From assembly GCA_030696435.1 (NCBI GenBank), contig JAUYSF010000022.1, forward strand, positions 1-9,526: DNA of 9,526 nt, given 5' to 3'. Under the pieces are notes generated by a model that was not told where the DNA came from, ran no database searches, and saw nothing but the letters and a program-made list of their open reading frames with translations. Numbering within the stretch: the stretch's first letter is position 1; each line of letters starts with the position of its first letter. The DNA is from Desulfoprunum sp. (lineage in GTDB: Bacteria > Desulfobacterota > Desulfobulbia > Desulfobulbales > Desulfocapsaceae). Both the position numbers and the translations under genes were made by a program. This document shows, piece by piece, positions 7,006-9,526 of this stretch.

Positions 7006-8901
7006 TCAGTTTTTGGGAAAACCCATTTTGTTGAGAGTTGCGGTAATTTCATCAAGGATGGCCGGATCATCAATGGTGGAAGGCATGTTATAATCCTTGC
7101 CACCGGCTATGGCCCGCATGGTGCCACGCAGAATTTTGCCCGACCGGGTCTTGGGAAGCCTCACGACCTGGGTGGCATCCTTGAAACAGGCGATCGGCCC
7201 AATGGCGTCACGTACCATTTTGACCAGCTCTCCTTTGATTTCCTCACTGCTTCGGGTAACTCCCGCCTTCACGACAAAAAGGCCGACAGGGAGTTGCCCC
7301 TTGAGTTGGTCATGGGTGCCGAAGACGGCACATTCGGCGATATCGGGATGGTTAGAAATGATCTCCTCCATAGCACCGGTGGAGAGACGATGGCCGGCGA
7401 CGTTAATAACATCATCCATGCGGCCCATGACGTAGACATAACCGTCCGCATCGATATAGCCACCGTCGCTGGTCTCATAGAATCCGGGGAACTTGGTCAT
7501 GTAGGATTTGACAAAGCGCTCATCGTTACGCCAGAGGGTAACGAGATTACCGGGAGGCAGAGGTAGCTTGATGACAATATTACCTTCCTTTCCGGCAGGG
7601 AGTTCATTGCCTTCATCGTCAACAATGCGAACATCATAGCCGGGCAGGGGTTTGGTCGGTGAGCCTTCCTTGACCGGCAGTTCCTCGATACCCCGGCAAT
7701 TGCCGACGATAGCCCAGCCTGTCTCGGTCTGCCACCAATGATCGATTACCGGGACATTCAAGAGCCTCTCGGCCCAGTGCAGGGTATCCGGATCAAGACG
7801 CTCTCCGGCCAGATACAAGCATTCAAAAGTGGAGATGTCATATTTTTTGAACAGCTCACCGTTCGGGTCTTCTTTCTTAATAGCCCGAAAGGCGGTGGGG
7901 GCCGTGAACAGACTCTTCACTCCATGCTGAGAAATGACCCGCCAGAAGGCCCCGGCATCGGGGGTGCCGATCGGCTTGCCTTCATAGAGGATGGTGGTTG
8001 AGCCCTGGATAAGAGGGGCATAGACGATATAAGAGTGACCGACGACCCAGCCGACATCCGAGGCCGACCACCAGACCTCTCCAGGGTTGATGTTGTAGAG
8101 GTTTTTCATGGTCCAGTGCAGCGCAACGGCATGTCCGCCATTGTCTCTCAAGACCCCTTTCGGCATTCCGGTCGTCCCTGAAGTATAGAGGATATACAGG
8201 GGATCGGTGGCATCCAACTCCACACAGCCAACCGGTTTTGCGACTGCAACCAGTTCCTGCCAATCCAGATCCCGGCCCTGTTTCATCTCGGCCTTGACGA
8301 TATCCCGCTGGAAGAGGATGACTTTTTTCACCTCATGCACTGACTGTTCAATGGCACTGTCAACGAGGGGTTTATAGGCCAGGATTTTTTTTCCTTCCAC
8401 GGCCCCGGAAGCGGTGATAACGAGTTTTGGCTGGGCGTGATCGATACGAATAGCCAGCTCATGCGCGGCAAATCCGCCGAATACCAACGAATGAATCACA
8501 CCCAAACGGGCGCAGGCCAGCATAGCGACTGCGGCCTCAGGAATCATCGGCATATAAATAACGACGGTGTCTCCCTTCACCAGGCCCTGATTCTGCAGCG
8601 CCCCGGCAAAGGTGGCAACCCGTGTCTGAAGCTCTTTATAGGTTATCTTGGCAATGGTATTGGTGACAGGACTGTCATAGATAATGGCGGTTTGATCGGC
8701 ACGACCATTCTCGACATGGCGATCAACTGCATTGTAGCAGGTATTCATCTTTCCCCCGACAAACCAGCGATAAAAAGGAGGGTTGGATGAATCTAGAACC
8801 TTATCATACTTTTTGTACCAGGTAATTCCTTTTGCCGCTTCCGCCCAAAAGCCTTCTCGATCAGTGACACTACTTTGGAAAACAGAATCAAAACTAGTCA
8901 T
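7006..8901 (-). CDS. prpE: Propionyl-CoA synthetase (propionate-CoA ligase, AMP-forming)
   Basis: This 631-residue ANL-superfamily acyl-CoA synthetase activates propionate with ATP and CoA, releasing AMP and pyrophosphate. It has an N-terminal ACAS-type segment starting near FWAEAAKGITWYKKYDKVLD, the P-loop YTSGTTGMPKG (239-249), the ACSS3/PrpE-like stretch SASDVGWVVGHSYIVYAPL (279-297), the A5 motif WWQTETGW (389-396), the hinge GRMDD (493-497) and the adenylation lysine Lys589 in PKTRSGK. The pattern after the P-loop (VLRDNGGHAVAL) and WQTETGW ending in Trp rather than Gly are PrpE-like rather than Acs-like. Acetate or butyrate use is still possible. ATG 8901 is chosen because GAGGAG (8912-8907) lies five bases upstream; GTG 8907 would overlap that site. 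It is the first gene of the co-directed run and is followed by a terminator-like hairpin. Confidence 0.93.
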   Translation of the reverse strand: MTSFDSVFQSSVTDREGFWAEAAKGITWYKKYDKVLDSSNPPFYRWFVGGKMNTCYNAVDRHVENGRADQTAIIYDSPVTNTIAKITYKELQTRVATFAGALQNQGLVKGDTVVIYMPMIPEAAVAMLACARLGVIHSLVFGGFAAHELAIRIDHAQPKLVITASGAVEGKKILAYKPLVDSAIEQSVHEVKKVILFQRDIVKAEMKQGRDLDWQELVAVAKPVGCVELDATDPLYILYTSGTTGMPKGVLRDNGGHAVALHWTMKNLYNINPGEVWWSASDVGWVVGHSYIVYAPLIQGSTTILYEGKPIGTPDAGAFWRVISQHGVKSLFTAPTAFRAIKKEDPNGELFKKYDISTFECLYLAGERLDPDTLHWAERLLNVPVIDHWWQTETGWAIVGNCRGIEELPVKEGSPTKPLPGYDVRIVDDEGNELPAGKEGNIVIKLPLPPGNLVTLWRNDERFVKSYMTKFPGFYETSDGGYIDADGYVYVMGRMDDVINVAGHRLSTGAMEEIISNHPDIAECAVFGTHDQLKGQLPVGLFVVKAGVTRSSEEIKGELVKMVRDAIGPIACFKDATQVVRLPKTRSGKILRGTMRAIAGGKDYNMPSTIDDPAILDEITATLNKMGFPKN

Positions 8902-8954
8902 AATCACTCCTCATCTGGTTTGATTGTTAGCTATCCGTCCTGCTGCCTCCACTT

Positions 8955-8983
8955 TGTATACAGTAAAGAAATTCAATCTTCAA
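8955..8983 (-). promoter_or_regulatory. Candidate sigma70-type promoter for prpE
   Basis: On the minus strand, TTGAAG (8983-8978) and TATACA (8960-8955) are exactly 17 bases apart; each matches four of six consensus bases. Initiation about seven bases downstream would give a leader of roughly 45-50 bases ending in the GAGGAG ribosome site. An inverted repeat, AATCT-N5-AGATT (8975-8989), overlaps the -35 element and could be an operator. Confidence 0.45.
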
Positions 8984-9140
8984 GAGATTAATTTAACATT
9001 GTTACTGCCAATCCCATTCCTCTTTTCACGATATAAAGCTTGCATGCTAAATTATTAATATATACAAATAGTTATAAATTTAAAAATAACCCAGAGCATA
9101 GACCGCCCCTCCTGATATAAGTCGCTTGCTTTAGGCTTTT

Positions 9141-9169
9141 TTGACGTTCAACCATATGTTATATATATA
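9141..9169 (+). promoter_or_regulatory. Candidate rightward sigma70-type promoter
   Basis: TTGACG (9141-9146) and TATATA (9164-9169) are 17 bases apart on the plus strand. The -35 matches five of six consensus bases, the -10 lies in an AT run. It would point away from prpE toward the right edge and so toward a possible divergent gene beyond 9488. Initiation near 9177 would leave a leader of about 310 bases to that ATG. The AT-rich setting makes chance matches likely. Confidence 0.35.
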
Positions 9170-9526
9170 TTTATATTTTTGCAAACAGCAACAGAATGCC
9201 TTGCCGCGAAACATTGTTATCAATACTATCAATATGCACAAAACTTCCATAAAAAAGACCCTCTCGGACGCATCACCCTCCGGACATTTTTTGCCATATC
9301 ACCTCAGGTGGTGCTTGATGCATAACATCCAGAGCCACATTTTTTTCCTAGAAATTGACCCCAGCACCATGACGCTTCAGATCGACAGAGATTCAGTTTT
9401 TTTGAGGAGGGGATGAAAACAAGAAGACAAGCGCGCAGCGACAAGACAAGTACAGTGAGTACGGCGAGGAACCACACAGCGTAGCCTATGAAGTTAACGC
9501 TTGAGTTGGAAATGGAATCGCAGATT

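Larger units (their letters stand above)
8902..9526. other. Right-edge region without a convincing gene; probable divergent regulatory region
   Basis: About 625 bases separate the prpE start from the window edge. The part around 9000-9200 is very AT-rich, including an alternating AT run near 9160-9175. It holds the prpE promoter candidate, a rightward promoter candidate (9141-9169), a tandem repeat (9218-9234), a palindrome CACCTCAGGTG (9300-9310), and a tiny hydrophobic reading frame with a strong ribosome site (9055-9099). An ATG at 9488 on the plus strand stays open to the edge for 13 codons (MKLTLELEMESQI) directly after an in-frame TAG. It lacks a clear ribosome site and cannot be identified. 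I see no tRNA, riboswitch or mobile element here. Confidence 0.5.

Noticed and set aside
9300..9310. Palindrome CACCTCAGGTG as an operator
   Set aside because: Five-base arms around a single centre base are common by chance and there is no nearby promoter to tie it to.
9375..9401. T-run after CTTCAGATC...GATTCAG as a plus-strand terminator
   Set aside because: The arms are not complementary when aligned; only about four base pairs form, too weak for a terminator.
9141..9416. 91-codon plus-strand open frame in the right-edge region
   Set aside because: It begins at a TTG that is also the -35 candidate, has no ribosome site, and its product has no recognisable domain. The region is AT-rich and looks non-coding.
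9413..9484. 23-codon plus-strand frame after GAGGAGGGG
   Set aside because: The purine run is only about two bases from the ATG, too close for a usual ribosome site, and the product is a short basic Thr/Arg-rich string with no features.
9406..9504. Plus-strand frame ending EEPHSVAYEVNA with plausible codon use
   Set aside because: A TGA precedes it in frame at 9403 and there is no start codon. It could only be coding if there were a frameshift.
9308..9526. Minus-strand frame open from the right edge, with a hydrophobic stretch (VWFLAVLTVLVLSL)
   Set aside because: The rest is Cys/Ser-rich and unlike a protein tail, and it ends inside sequence with no gene signals. More data right of the window would be needed to call it.

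Overview
The window holds eight protein-coding genes, all on the minus strand, so transcription runs right to left: prpE, sucC, sucD, an mmdA-type carboxyltransferase, a small ABM-domain protein, a 70-residue OadG/epsilon-like small subunit, an oadA/pycB-type biotin carboxyltransferase, and the start of a gamma-class carbonic anhydrase-like gene cut by the left edge. About 625 bases at the right edge carry no convincing gene.

Read together, this is most of the carboxyl- and CoA-handling part of the methylmalonyl-CoA (propionate) pathway. PrpE joins propionate to CoA. The MmdA-like subunit, the biotin-bearing OadA-like subunit and the 70-residue protein look like a soluble biotin carboxyltransferase. 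It most plausibly moves a carboxyl group between methylmalonyl-CoA/propionyl-CoA and pyruvate/oxaloacetate. SucCD interconverts succinyl-CoA and succinate with ATP. No biotin carboxylase and no membrane decarboxylase beta subunit (OadB/MmdB) is in the window, which favours a transcarboxylase over an ATP-driven carboxylase or a Na+-pumping decarboxylase. Methylmalonyl-CoA mutase and epimerase must lie elsewhere.

This gene set and the protein style fit an anaerobic propionate-metabolising bacterium of the former Deltaproteobacteria. A Desulfobulbus-like sulfate reducer is my best guess, from gene content only and without a database search.

Layout, right to left: an AT-rich regulatory region (8902-9526) with a candidate prpE promoter and a possible divergent promoter; prpE; a strong terminator-like hairpin (6951-6994); sucC and sucD separated by 176 bases; mmdA-like; two small hairpins; the ABM gene; a candidate promoter (2593-2622); the 70-residue gene; oadA-like; a perfect 10-bp inverted repeat (216-252); and the gamma carbonic anhydrase-like start. 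The genes are spaced by 40-176 bases rather than overlapping, so several transcription units or attenuated read-through are possible.

No tRNA, rRNA, CRISPR array, insertion sequence or transposase was seen. The core enzymes are standard. The least described parts are the 70-residue subunit, the embedded ABM protein and the RNA hairpins between genes.
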